A stretch of 64,000 nucleotides of DNA, from contig CAVXYK010000012.1 in the NCBI GenBank assembly GCA_963765875.1, forward strand, positions 225,826 to 289,825. Reading direction: 5' to 3'. Positions 30,663 to 41,302 of this stretch are shown one piece after another. Numbering within the stretch: the first letter of the stretch is position 1; each line of letters opens with the position of its first letter. The DNA is from JAWKOK01 sp963765875 (lineage in GTDB: Bacteria > Chloroflexota > Anaerolineae > Caldilineales > Caldilineaceae). Under the pieces are notes generated by a model. That model had not been told where the DNA came from. It saw nothing but the letters and a program-made list of their open reading frames with translations, and ran no database searches. Made by a program: the position numbers and the translations under genes.

Positions 30663-30722
30663 TGAGACGCACTGTCCATAAATTCACTGATTTACAGCGT
30701 TTCAGATGGACAGTGCGTCTCA
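30663..30722. terminator. 17-bp perfect inverted repeat
   Basis: TGAGACGCACTGTCCAT (30663-30679) and its complement (30706-30722) flank a 26-base loop, 21 bases after the stop of the minus-strand gene at 30744. It is either that gene's terminator or the end of a decayed mobile element. No second copy was seen at the other side of the gene. Confidence 0.5.
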
Positions 30723-30743
30723 CGCTTCCTAAGGCCTTCTCTT

Positions 30744-32394
30744 CTAGACATCTTCATAAGGAAGATCTGTAACAAACAAGACAAGATTCATGATGCAAGA
30801 GACGCCGATGTCGGCCTGATTGACCAGCGAATCCAGCGCAGCATCCGACTTGGTCCAGAGCAGTCTTCAAGGGCAGAGGCAATGGTTGTTGCGGGTCCAA
30901 AGCGGCAAGCGCAGGCCGAAAGACGCGGCTATGCAATTTGGAAAGCAGCAGAGCGACATGCTGTCCATAGGTGGTTACCACATAGCGATAGGACTTGGGG
31001 ATGCGAGCGATCAAGCCCTTGAGACGAAGGCGACGCAAATCGTAGGACATCTGTGCCGATGAATAGTCATCCGGGTCGAGGCCAAGTAGGTCAGCCACTT
31101 GCGGGCGAAGGGAACGATTGCTCAGGCCTCGTGGCAAATGTGCAAAGGAGGTCAAGGCATTCAAGAGCGCCATGACACGCGGATGGCCCAAGCGCAGCGC
31201 TGGAGCCTGTTGACCGTCGTTGGTGACGGTAGGTTGCACAAGCCGTTCGAGACTCTGAGACGATAGGGTGCAAGTGAAGCTGGTGTGTTGGGCATCCAGG
31301 AGACGCCGATTGATTGTCCGACCCAGTTGTTGCAGATAGGGCAGGTTGGAGATGTCCTTGTTGACGCCGAAGTCCTTGGTGTTGTTGATGGTGGTTTCGG
31401 TGCGCAACGCTCGCTCTTCCTTGAAGTACTGCTTGACATGACTCTTCTTGTAGTAGGCATGCAAGCTGGGATTGACGCCTTCTTGGACGACCTGTGTGCG
31501 GAAGAGTCCGGGTGTTGCTTTGGTCACACGTCGCTCGAAGACCAACTGGATGCGGTCCGGTCTGCCTACATCCAGGTTGTCACGAATGATGGCTTCAAAC
31601 CACTGGCGACCTTGGGCTGAATCGGCAAAGACCTGGGTACGGCTGAACTCCGCCTGCCAGATCGAAAGGCGATAGCGGAAACCGGCCGCCTGGTCTTCTG
31701 GGGTCAATCGCCATGGCAGCCGTTTCTGCCATTTGTCGAAGAAGGCTTGAATCTGCTCAGGACCCAGTTCGTCACAAATGGCTTGGAGGCGTTCAGGCTC
31801 AGCACAGGAGAGAAAGCCATTGTCCAGCGCTTCAAACTCGATGCCCTGCTTTGCGTGCTTGACACTTGGCCCACTCATGGCCGTTGATGCAGACCTTCAC
31901 TGCATAGGGCGCATAGCTACACACTTTGATGAAGGCGGGACCAAAGTCTTCATCCAGCAGGTAGAAGTAGTAGTGATTCACAAAGACCGATTGCCGAGTA
32001 TAGTCAAAGCCAACCGCCTGTTCATACGTCCGTTTCTTTGCTTTGAAGCGCTGACGCTCTTTCCTGGGCCACGCCGATCAGATAGACGCCTTCATGACCT
32101 GCAAATTGATTCACGATAGGTCAGCAGCTATGTCATCTTTGCGCTGACCATGTTCAAACTGAATCATCGGTATCTCTTGCTGCTTGGCGAAGCGTTTGAC
32201 CTGCTCTCGATATCTTTCCGTCATTCGGCCCAAGAGCACTGGCGATGGGAATCTCGGCACCCACGATGATGCAGAAAGCGCACCAACTGGCCGCCGCTCT
32301 GCATCGTCGGTATGTAGCCGTTCAGATAGAGGCGGTCGATACATTCGATATCAAGCGTCACATGCTCTTTAAGTATTTCGGTCACGTTCGTCAT
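30744..32394 (-). pseudogene. Conserved protein of unknown function, multiply frameshifted
   Basis: About 550 codons. The start MTNVTEILKEHVTLDIECID has AGGAGG before it. Later parts in other frames include MIQFEHGQRKDDIAADL, IEFEALDNGFLSCAEPERLQ, QVVQEGVNPSLHAYYKKSHV and ALRTETTINNTKDFGVNKDI; a C-terminal winged-helix-like stretch is YDLRRLRLKGLIARIPKSYR. I recall this as a widespread family of lone proteins usually left uncharacterised. Its DNA-binding-like end suggests, without proof, a mobile or nucleic-acid role. Shifts occur around 32300, several times between 32100 and 31880, and near 30845, where correction gives the end LPYEDV at 30744. Clearly non-functional as written. Confidence 0.55.
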
Positions 32395-32793
32395 TGCTGG
32401 CCTCCTACTGGCCAGATTACTGTGATCTCAATTATGGAAGCAAGCCCTTCTCCGACGACAACTGCTCTACCCTCGTCGGTTTGAGGCGAAGCTTCGCTAG
32501 TATTAGCTTGAACCGATGCATCAACGTCGTCGACGTGGCCCTCAGCGGTGACCCAAATTGATGTTTCCGCGACACGGATAAATCAGGCGGACAGACCGTG
32601 TTATGTGCTCAATGTTACCGATGAATTAATGGATCTGCACCCCGCCTTATTCCCGGCCCAACCGTTTGGTTAGCGCAGGTGTAGAGTCCAGACTATCATA
32701 TCGCTTCAGTGCTGGTTGATGAGTCGCACGGCTGCCTGATTGAGGCTCACAGGTAAGTGGGCGTACTTGGAATTACCAAACAGGCCTCAACCA
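32395..32793. other. Intergenic region without recognised features
   Basis: About 400 bases between two minus-strand genes. I see no convincing coding frame, hairpin or repeat. It presumably holds the promoter of the decayed gene at 30744-32394. Confidence 0.4.
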
Positions 32794-35700
32794 TTACCGT
32801 GCCACGATTGGCATAAAGAGGAAATCGTAAGAGTCAACAGCTAGTCGAATGGTCACATCTTCGCCACCTTCAGGAATATCAGAGCCATAGAGTTGCATTG
32901 TCCAGACACCAGGACGCGGATTAGAGATTGTATAGGATTCATGTGTAGGCCCAACATCATACTGGACATCAGGATCAGTGGCTGCGATCTCCTGGTCTAT
33001 TTTTCTCCCTGCCGGATCGATCAATACAGTGCTGACAGTGCTACCCAACCAGTCGATCTGGAATCTCCCCAATGCAGTATCACTCGTAACCTCAACGTCG
33101 ATGCTTCTGGTCTCACCCTGTCGGATTACGGTCCGTTGTGAGACTTTGGGCACCTCACAATCAAATCCGAACTTCAACCCCCGGATTGATCTCGCTGCAC
33201 AGTCGAGAACATCGACAACGGGTGCAAGCGTGCACTCCGTACAATCCTGTGGATAGAGGAGCCAGTAACCGTCATTATTATCTTTGTTCTCGTTTGGGTT
33301 CTCGATCAGGTCTTGGTGCCCGAGCATCCAGAAGAGGAATCCTCCGCCATTCTCGTCGTAAATCAGCTTTGTCCAATCTCGGTATATACGGGCTCGTTCT
33401 TCTTCATCTTGTTGCCCTGTACATTTACCGGTTTCTGAATCAAAACCGCTACATCGCTTACCGAACTCGCCGAGAATCACAGGCTTGAGTATTTTAGGCT
33501 TCTTTCCTATGTCCAACGCTTCAAGAATGTGACTTTCGGCCCAAAACAACTTGGACGCCCTATCATCTAATTTCCATGCAGGTGGAAAGAAGAATTCAAA
33601 CGGGTACATGTGAAACGTACCAAAATCAATATCGCCCGAACTGAGCGTCTGTTCGAGGAACACCGAGACTTCATGATTGTTATCGTGGTATGCTCCCACT
33701 GAAAGTAGCTGCATTGGTTTAAGCTCTTCTTGGACGTACTTCGCCATATCCTTCGCCCAGTCGACGATTATGCCTATATCACAATCGTCCGAACCTTTCT
33801 TGCCCCTCTCGATTACCCCTTCCCCTGTATCGGGGTCGATTATCTGTTCCCCCGTATCGGGGTCAGTTTTGTACACTGCGCTAGTACACGCAGGTTCGTT
33901 TATCATCTCCCACGCCAGAATCCTGGGCTCATCTCGATACCTCTTGATTATTTTCCCTATGGCATTCTTGTAGAGTTTCTTGGCTTCTTCATATCTATAG
34001 AAATCGTCATGATTCGGCAACCCAAGGTAGTCAGAATAGTCATCCGCCTCGAGCGGCCACGGCTGATCCCAATTGTTGGTCAACACGACAATCAGGCGGA
34101 TGTCCTTGAGTTTTGCCCTCTTAATGATTGCGTCGAGATGCTCAAGATCTGCGTCAAGGTGGTTGTTAATATAGTCTTTCAGGCAAGGCTCTGATTCATC
34201 CTTCTTCTCACATAGACAGGTTTTCGGTTCGCGTTCGTCGCTAAAGCATGTAAGATCCTTCTCTTCCCTGAAGTTATACCCCCAGATTCGAATCACATTC
34301 AAACCCATCTTCTCCGCGTCGGTAATAATCTTTGAAGCGCTCGCCTCGGCCCATATTTGAGCGGAATAGAAGTTATTTGCTCCTCCAATACGGAATGGTT
34401 CTCCCTCTGAGCATGAACTGCCCGTCCGAGGTGTAGACAAAATCCCCAGGGAGAAAGAAGTCTATTCCAACCGCATTCAGACTGAACTCATTGTACGGAA
34501 GTTCGACACTCACTTGCTTCGGGTCTGTGAATTCCTTGGGATCCGGTGTAACAACATGGGTTCCCGCTGGGAGGTATTCAAATTCATAGGAGCCATCATT
34601 CGCTGAAACGACGACTTGATTTCCCAATGATATCTGCACACCCGGAACCCCTTGGCCCGCAGTGTCGAACACTCTGCCGGAAATCGAGTAAGTTTGCTCC
34701 GACACAGCCAAGAAATCAGCCTTGACCAACTGTGGGTTGCCGTCATTGTCTGGACCACAGACGGGGGTGGTGAATTTGGGAGCGAATAGGATTCCGTCCA
34801 TTGGAACTACCGTAAGGGTATAGCATCCCGCCGGGAGATTTTCAATCTCATATCTTCCATCCGCATTCGGAGCTGTCACTCTGACCCTGATCAGTTTGCA
34901 CCTCCACACCACGTACAGGGACACCATCTTCGGTCAGAACGTCTCCAATAATTGTGAAGCTTTGTGAAGCCAATTGCTGAACCACCCCCCACCGTGGACG
35001 CATGCCATTGATGGCCGAGACGTTGCTTATCACTATCGTCTGGTCGTATGAAATAATTCCCGCTGTCGGCGCTATAGACAAGCATGTCACTGTCTGGAGA
35101 CCACGCAACAATATCCACATCATCCCCGTTCGCCGTAAGCTGATTCGGGTTTGAGCAATCGGATCCTATGGACCAGAGCAGATCGGGCCAAACACCGCTC
35201 AGATAGGCAACCTGTGCGCCGTTTGGCGACCACTCCATGTCGGTGCCGCTTGTGATCCCACAAAACAGTGCGTCGTTGGTTCCATCAACATCGACCGTCC
35301 ACAACTGATGCGATGAATGGTTCAGCGTGCGCTTTGTATAGCCGATTGTGCTGCCGTCTGGATGCCAGGCGGGCTGAAACTCATCATTTTCGTTGTCGAA
35401 CGTAAGTTGTCTCTTATTGTCACCGTCCGCATCCATGATGAACAGATCGAACGTTCCGTTTTGGTTGGACGCGTAAACGATTTGGGCGCTGTCGGGAGAC
35501 CATTCGCCGCCTCCGTTATTTCCAGCCAAGGTGTCGGTGAGCGAAAGTTCATTCGCGCCGTCAACACTCATGACATAGGTATCACGATCTGTGTCCGACC
35601 CACGGGGTAAAGAGGATTTTTGTTCCATCAGGGGAGAGCTTTCCATGTACACTTGCCGTGTCAGCGTCGGTCAGGCGTCTTGCTCCGCTTCCGTTCGGAT

Positions 35701-37074
35701 AAGCGATGTAGATCTGACTTGGATTCTCGTGTCCTTGACTGTCATAGACAATGCGTTCGGCCACGGGCGGCCCACTTCCCGGCAGTTTCTTGCGCAAATC
35801 AAGCGTATTTGAGCCTGTAACGATGTCTATGTTCCCGTCATCGTCCATGTCAGCGAGGGCAATGGCCAACAAGTCAGAATCTGACTGGGCGATATCCTGT
35901 CGCGGCCACAGGCCATCAAATGGTTCTCCGGTATTCAACCAAATGGCTAATTCGTATCCTTCGCCCCGATATGTTCCAGATACAATTTCGGGATACCCAT
36001 CTGAGTTAAGATCGGCAGTTGCAACGGGCCACACGCGATCAATGTGGGATCCCACGTCATGTTGGATCCATGGATCGTCAAACGGAGATCCATCGTTTTC
36101 CCAAACAATAATCTCGTAGTCCTCAGCCGGGCTGCAACCTGTGACCAAATCGAGATCATTATCGTTGTCAATGTCGGCGGCCACTACAGCATTGACGTTC
36201 GCCTTTGGTGTACAGGCCCCAACCTCTGTACGTTCCCACAGATCGCCAAATGGCGTGTGATCGTTGCGCCAAATGAAGATGCCCTCCGGACCGTCGCAGA
36301 AGTCGCCGCCCGCAGCAATATCTAGCCAGCCATCTCCATCAAGATCTTTCAGTTCCAAAGAATAGGGGCCACAGTGGAACGTACCTAGGTTGTGCGCAGG
36401 CCAAAGCTGTCCGTCAAAGGGCGTACCGTCATTTTCCCATCCGATGACCTTATAGTCCTCGCGCCAGCTACAGCCTCCCACGATGTCGTCATCGCCATCT
36501 CTGTCCAGGTCTCCGACCTGAATCTGGGAACAATTGTCTGCTGTTATCCCGATATTCTGCCTTTGCCAGCTATCAGAAAAGGGTGTACCGTCATTTCGCC
36601 ACGACATGATCTCATAATTGTTATCATAGTTTCCGCTTGTTACGATGTCGAGCCAACCATCGTCGTCAAGATCGCTGGCGACAACCCGGTACACTTGATT
36701 TTCTGGGGATCCAACGTGTTGATGGGCCCATGACTCATTAAATGGATCGCCATCATTTTTCCAGACCGTGACTTCATATGCAGAATCCACGCCGCCGGTC
36801 GCGTATGATATCCAAATCACTATCATTATCAATATCAGCGGTCGCCAGTCCTCGAAAGAGACTCTGAGCGGAGCCAATTGTGTCCGCATCCTCAAAGAGA
36901 TAGTTACCTTGGGCAGTGATTGCATCAGTATAACTCGTTTGGGTAGTCGGTGACAATCATCGCGTCGTTATAAAATGTATTGGCAGCCAAAACCGATGGC
37001 TTTGCCGAAAATAGCGTGACAAGCGTGATAATTGCGACTACAACTCTCAACACTGTGATTTTGTGTTGCGACAT
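32794..37074 (-). pseudogene. Giant exported protein: FG-GAP propeller + TolB-like propeller + CarboxypepD_reg repeats + GH5 glycosidase
   Basis: About 1427 codons in one multi-domain gene. A signal peptide (VVVAIITLVTLFSAK...VLAAN) is read from ATG 37074 with AGGAG upstream. Then come seven FG-GAP repeats with calcium-type loops (DLDDDGWLDIVTSG, DLDRDGDDDIVGG, ADMDDDGNIDIV), TolB/PD40 repeats (GEWSPDSAQIVYASN, PAWHPDGSTIGYT), two carboxypeptidase-regulatory-like sandwiches (ISGRVFDTAGQGVPGVQISL), and a GH5-like TIM barrel with acid/base Glu in AWEMINEPAC and nucleophile Glu in VILGEFGKRC. A C-terminal beta-sandwich ends FLFMPIVAR. Frames change near 36945, 36810, 35610, 35050, 34890 and 34400; total length stays a multiple of three. 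Likely target: extracellular beta-mannan or glucan. It follows 37098-39029 by 23 bases, so the two form one unit. Confidence 0.7.
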
Positions 37075-37097
37075 GGTTCTTCTCCTGTTGGTCCTTC

Positions 37098-39029
37098 CTA
37101 CACTGTACAGATTACTCTATAAGGACTTCTCTCCCACACAACCACCATCGACTGACTCGCCGAGACAACATCCGAATCGCCGTCTGCATCCAGATCCGCA
37201 ACAGCCAGGGCCCGGCCTCGCTCGCCGAGGCCGCCTAGCGGGACCAGGGACCAAGGCTCATCAAAAGGCGAATCGTTCTGCCAGATACGCAGTTGAGCGC
37301 CGTCATCAAACAGGTGGCCGATGCCGACCAACGCTTGCGTGTCGCCGTTGCCCAAATCCATCACCTTGATTTGGTGCACGGCTTCACGATCTGAGCCGAC
37401 ATTCTGTCCCTGCCATGGTCCGTCAAAGGGCGTGCCGTCGTTGCGCCAGACTTTGACCTCGCCTTCACTTCGGTTGACGCCGGCGGAAATGAGATCGATC
37501 CAGCCGTCGTCGTCCAGGTCTGCTGTCGCAAGCGTGCGTGTGTCACCAATCTCGGGACCGACGTCTGTCGGCGTCCAACGGCCATCAAAGGGGGCGCCGT
37601 CGTTCTCCCAGACGATGATCTCGGCATCCTCGTCGCGGCGTCCGCCGCTGATGACGTCCAAGTCGCCGTCCTTGTCCAGGTCAGCCAATGCCAACGACTG
37701 GACTGCGTCGTCTGCCGCACCAAGCTCGTGGCCGGGCCAGAGACCGTCCAGCGGCGTACCGTCGTTTTCCCAGAGCAGGATTTCGACATCGACTTCAACG
37801 CTCGCGCCGCTGACAAGGTCAAGATCGCCGTCGCCGTCCATGTCGCCGACCGCCAGTGCGACCACCTCGCTGTCGACCTCGCCGACCGGAGCCATTGGCC
37901 AAAGGGCATCAGCCATCTGATCCGGTTGGTTGATCCAAATATTGATCTGGTGAGGTTCCTCGCGACCGTGGGCGGTAACAAGATCGATGTCGCCGTCGCC
38001 GTCGATGTCAGCGGGTAGAGCGCGCCAAATGACGGCCACGCTCTTGCCAAGCATCTGCGCCGGCCGGGGGAAGCCGGCCAGATCACTTGGGTCATGCCAG
38101 AGCAGCAGTTGGTGGCCGGCGCCATTGGTCGCCGCCACCAGATCGGGCAGACCGCTGCCGTCGATATCAACAGCCGCCACAGCGGATACGGGGTCAAGAT
38201 CGCGGGCCACAACGCGTCCGGAACGGAAGAGTGGTGACAGCGGATTCGATCTCGAGCGTCTCCGGCCAAACTGCCGTGCCGTAGATGCGCAGATCGTCGA
38301 TCAGAATATCGGTCTCCCAGGAACGACCTTCGACCATAACCGGCCGCTGCGCGTGTACGTCGAGATCGATCTTCGACTTCCGCCTCATACTGCTCCTCAC
38401 CATCACGATAGAAGGTGACCGTACCATCCGGGGCAATCACGATGCGATATTGGTGCCAGCTATCATCCAGCGGGACGGTGAGGCTCCCGATGCACTTCGG
38501 CACCCGATCGATACTCGACATAGTCCAACTCTTCTTCGGCCCCGACATAGGTTCGAATGAGTTGGGCCGGCTGACCTTCGATACCGGCATAGTCTTCGGT
38601 CGTGCCCAGGCTCACGCCGACGCTGGCACTCTGCCAGTGAGGCCCCGTGGCCCGACCCTTGGCCCAGAAGTCGATAACCGCGCCTTGCGTCAGGTCAAGG
38701 GCGAAACGGGAGACGACGCCGCTCTCATAGTTTTTGTCGCCGCCCGGATCGAAAGCTGTACTTTCCAAACGACCCTGATCTGGCTTTAACTCAGGAAGAG
38801 GTTCACCAAACTGCTTCCAGGTCCCGGCAGTGATTCCATCCTCCCACTTCTCCTCCAGAATCAATGGCAGATCCGGATCATTTTTCGCGGGTCGAACATT
38901 AAATGTCAACGGTCCGTTTGCGGTATCGCTGCTTGCAGGAAGAGTCTCAAACTCAAACAGTAAGAAAAAGACGCCTCCAATCAGAAGGGCGACTACAAGA
39001 ACAAGGCCAACCACGACAAGTGTTCGCAT
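37098..39029 (-). pseudogene. Membrane-anchored LamG-like + FG-GAP propeller protein, three frameshifts
   Basis: About 644 codons. ATG 39029 (AAGGAA upstream) starts a single membrane helix (VVGLVLVVALLIGGVFFLLF) with the rest outside. A concanavalin/LamG-like sandwich follows (YESGVVSRFALDLTQGAVID; WHQYRIVIAPDGTVTFYRDG; ILIDDLRIYGTAVWPETLEI). Seven FG-GAP-type repeats then make an integrin-like propeller (ADIDGDGDIDLV, GDMDGDGDLDLV, ADLDKDGDLDVI, ADLDDDGWIDLI and others; the sixth lacks the acidic loop). Frames change near 38480, 38380 and 38230. It lies just upstream of the GH5 propeller gene in the same direction and downstream of a two-component system. Likely a surface glycan- or protein-binding partner. 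Confidence 0.7.
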
Positions 39030-39052
39030 CCAAGGATTCCTTTCGGATTAGG

Positions 39053-39070
39053 AGAGCGCTGACGCGCTCT
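39053..39070. terminator. Short GC hairpin between kinase and propeller genes
   Basis: AGAGCGC and GCGCTCT pair around a TGAC loop, 24 bases upstream of the propeller gene start. It may attenuate read-through from the two-component operon. Confidence 0.35.
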
Positions 39071-39256
39071 ACTCAGGATAGTATGAAAAGCAAAATGAAT
39101 TGTGACAATCGACGGGCGAAATGTGGCAGAAATGTGGCAGTCTCAGATCGTGAGGATACCGAGGAATGGCATGATCGGATGACATGAAACGTTGACAGGG
39201 CAAGGAGATGACGGCGCAAAGCAGTCCCCACCTTTTCCCTTGCGCCCATCATCTTG

Positions 39257-40183
39257 TTATCCTGCGCTCTGTTCCAGTGCACGTGGTTGCAACGGCAGGG
39301 TCAGCGTTACCGTCGTTCCGTGACCGTATCGGCTGTAGACCTCGACGTTGCCGTGATGTCGTTCAGCGACGCGTTTGACAATGGCCAAACCCAGTCCGGT
39401 ACCGCTACGGCGACGAATCTGGGCATCTGGTGCACGGTAGGCGCTATCGAAGATGTCCGGCAGAAAATCATCAGGGATGCCCATACCGTCGTCGGAGACC
39501 GAAATCTGGACCACATCTTCCTTGAGTCCGATACCCAAAACAATCTGCCGGCTGTCATCGCTGGCATATTTGAGGCTGTTGTGGACGAGGTTGTCGATGG
39601 CGACCGTGATTTGGTCCCGATTGGCCAGGACGCGGGGCGGGTGCTCAGGACCATGGTAGATCAGCTCAATCTCCTGCTCGATGGCCTGTTCTGCACACTG
39701 CATGATCACGTCGGCTATCACGCTGCGCAGTTGGACCGGCTGGACCGAAATCGGCGCATTCTCGCTCTCTAGTTGGGCCAACAACCGCAGCTTGCCCGTC
39801 ATATCGATCAGTCTTCTCGCCTCAGTATCGACTTGGCGGATGTATCGCTGGGCGTTTTGGGATTGGAGATTTTCCTCTACTTCCACGAGCGTGAGGGCAA
39901 GATTGGCTGACGCCCCCAGAATCGCCTGCAATGCGTTGGAGATTTGATGCGAGACTGTGCGGATGAAGTTCTCGTAGGCGATTTCACTGCGAGAAGTGCG
40001 GCGAACAGGGGGGAGCAGTTGCTCCCGCAGACGAAGCAGTTTGCGCAGGTCATTCAGGCGCATTGCCTGCCAAGCAATCACACCCACGCAGAGGGGAATG
40101 GTGAGTATCAGAACGATCAAGAAGATCAGTCCAAGGAAACCAAATTCAACGGAGACAGTCACAGAATCGATAACCCCAGCCAT
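39257..40183 (-). CDS. Sensor histidine kinase
   Basis: A 308-residue kinase with one N-terminal membrane helix (about 15-38, LGLIFLIVLILTIPLCVGVI) and almost no extracellular part. The H-box is NFIRTVSHQISNALQAI, with His for autophosphorylation. The ATPase shows N-box VAIDNLVHNSLKYAS, G1 DDGMGIPDD and G2 GTGLGLAIV. There is no PAS or other sensor domain, so it senses in the membrane or through a partner. Its start overlaps the response regulator gene by 38 bases. The pair precedes two propeller genes in the same direction, which are its most likely targets. Confidence 0.9.
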   Translation of the reverse strand: MAGVIDSVTVSVEFGFLGLIFLIVLILTIPLCVGVIAWQAMRLNDLRKLLRLREQLLPPVRRTSRSEIAYENFIRTVSHQISNALQAILGASANLALTLVEVEENLQSQNAQRYIRQVDTEARRLIDMTGKLRLLAQLESENAPISVQPVQLRSVIADVIMQCAEQAIEQEIELIYHGPEHPPRVLANRDQITVAIDNLVHNSLKYASDDSRQIVLGIGLKEDVVQISVSDDGMGIPDDFLPDIFDSAYRAPDAQIRRRSGTGLGLAIVKRVAERHHGNVEVYSRYGHGTTVTLTLPLQPRALEQSAG

Positions 40184-40853
40184 AGACCGATTGAATGTAT
40201 GTAGGATTTGTCGGATCTCGCTCGATCTTTTTGCGCAGGCGCGCCACGCAGGAATTCACCGCCAGATCAGAGACGCCGCCGGACGTATCCTTCCAGACCG
40301 ATTCGACAATGTCGTCACGCGAGACAGGCCGGCCCTCATGGTCCATCAGATAGAGCAAGAGATCGAGCTCGAGGACAGTCAGGTGGGGCGTTCGACCGGC
40401 AACTCGAACTGTCCGCCGTTGCCGGTCGATCTGGAGATACTCATCGACCACCAGCCAGTGGTTGTTGCCGACACTGTTTGAGGCCTGTGCCATACGCAAT
40501 AGAGAGCGCACTTCAGCCAGCAGCACCGGCAGTTCGAACGGCTTTGTCAGGTATTTGTCTGCGCCGATTTCGAGGCCCACGATGCGATCCACAGTCTCGC
40601 GTCGAACCCCCGATATCATCAGCACCGGGATGTAGGTTGACGTGGTCCGGATCTGGCGACAGACATCAAATCCATCCTGACCCGGCATCTGTACATCCAG
40701 AATCACAAGATCTGGGCTGTTGTCTGCGAGATAGGCTAGGGCTGCGACAGCATCGCCAGCCGGAACGACCTCGAATCCGTTTAGCGAAAGGTAATCGCTC
40801 AACATGCGCCGCACGTTCTCTTCATCATCAACTAGGAGAATTGTTGCGTCCAT
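40146..40853 (-). CDS. OmpR/PhoB-type response regulator
   Basis: A 235-residue regulator. The receiver has the acidic pair in ILLVDDEENV, phospho-acceptor Asp in LVILDVQMPG, Ser in LMISGV (usual Thr/Ser position) and Lys in KYLTKPFE. The winged-helix output domain is LTVLELDLLLYLMDHEGRPV and CVARLRKKIERDP...YIQSVYGWGYRF. ATG 40853 is chosen because the family begins DATILLVDDE; a TTG 24 bases earlier is in frame. It is cotranscribed with the overlapping kinase gene and probably activates the propeller/GH5 genes downstream, perhaps also itself through the repeat at 40928-40960. Confidence 0.9.
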   Translation of the reverse strand: MDATILLVDDEENVRRMLSDYLSLNGFEVVPAGDAVAALAYLADNSPDLVILDVQMPGQDGFDVCRQIRTTSTYIPVLMISGVRRETVDRIVGLEIGADKYLTKPFELPVLLAEVRSLLRMAQASNSVGNNHWLVVDEYLQIDRQRRTVRVAGRTPHLTVLELDLLLYLMDHEGRPVSRDDIVESVWKDTSGGVSDLAVNSCVARLRKKIERDPTNPTYIQSVYGWGYRFCDCLR

Positions 40854-40927
40854 ATCGACTTTGGTTCTGGTTCCCAAGAGACATCGAGCCTGCGGCAGGG
40901 GGACGCAGTTGAGGTCTTTGGTTCAGT

Positions 40928-40960
40928 GGTATGACCTGATATGATGAAGAATATCATACC
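40928..40960. promoter_or_regulatory. Imperfect inverted repeat upstream of the response regulator
   Basis: GGTATGA...ATAT and ATATCATACC form an inverted repeat in AT-rich DNA, about 75 bases before the regulator start. A similar word (TATGATAGAATATCA) occurs near 60567. Candidate operator or promoter element. Confidence 0.4.
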
Positions 40961-41078
40961 ACAGATCGGATGGAGATCGGGGTTTGGGAAGGCCATGTTG
41001 TGATGGGGTTTTGAGCAGGGAGAATGTGGGGCGGTGGGGATGTTGGGCGGTGAAGCAGTAGGGGCACAGGGCAGGCGT

Positions 41079-41185
41079 GCAGCAACGGCTGAAGCCGGCT
41101 GCTAACAGCAAAAAGCGCCATCAGGCGCTAGAGCTCAGCCGCTGAGGCGGCTTTTCGCTGTTAGCGGCGGGATTTATCCCTGCCG
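41079..41185. repeat. Dispersed hairpin repeat, copy 3 (inverted relative to copy 1)
   Basis: Reverse complement of the element at 2528-2640 along most of its length. Its two halves are themselves inverted (GCTAACAGCAAAAAGCGCC... and ...GGCGGCTTTTCGCTGTTAGC), so it folds into a long stem. The rest of the 450-base gap between 40853 and 41303 shows nothing else clear. Confidence 0.7.
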
Positions 41186-41302
41186 AAACCGACGGCAACG
41201 CGACACGGAACGGTTAGTATGATGCGCATGGGGGCAAGCCCTGCTCCTACGGGATCATGGCTCATGAATGGACAACCTGAGTGGAGGCACGAATTCTTCA
41301 CG

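Noticed and set aside
41079..41185. Structured RNA or riboswitch
   Set aside because: The same sequence recurs at 2528 in a different context and orientation, so it behaves as a dispersed repeat.
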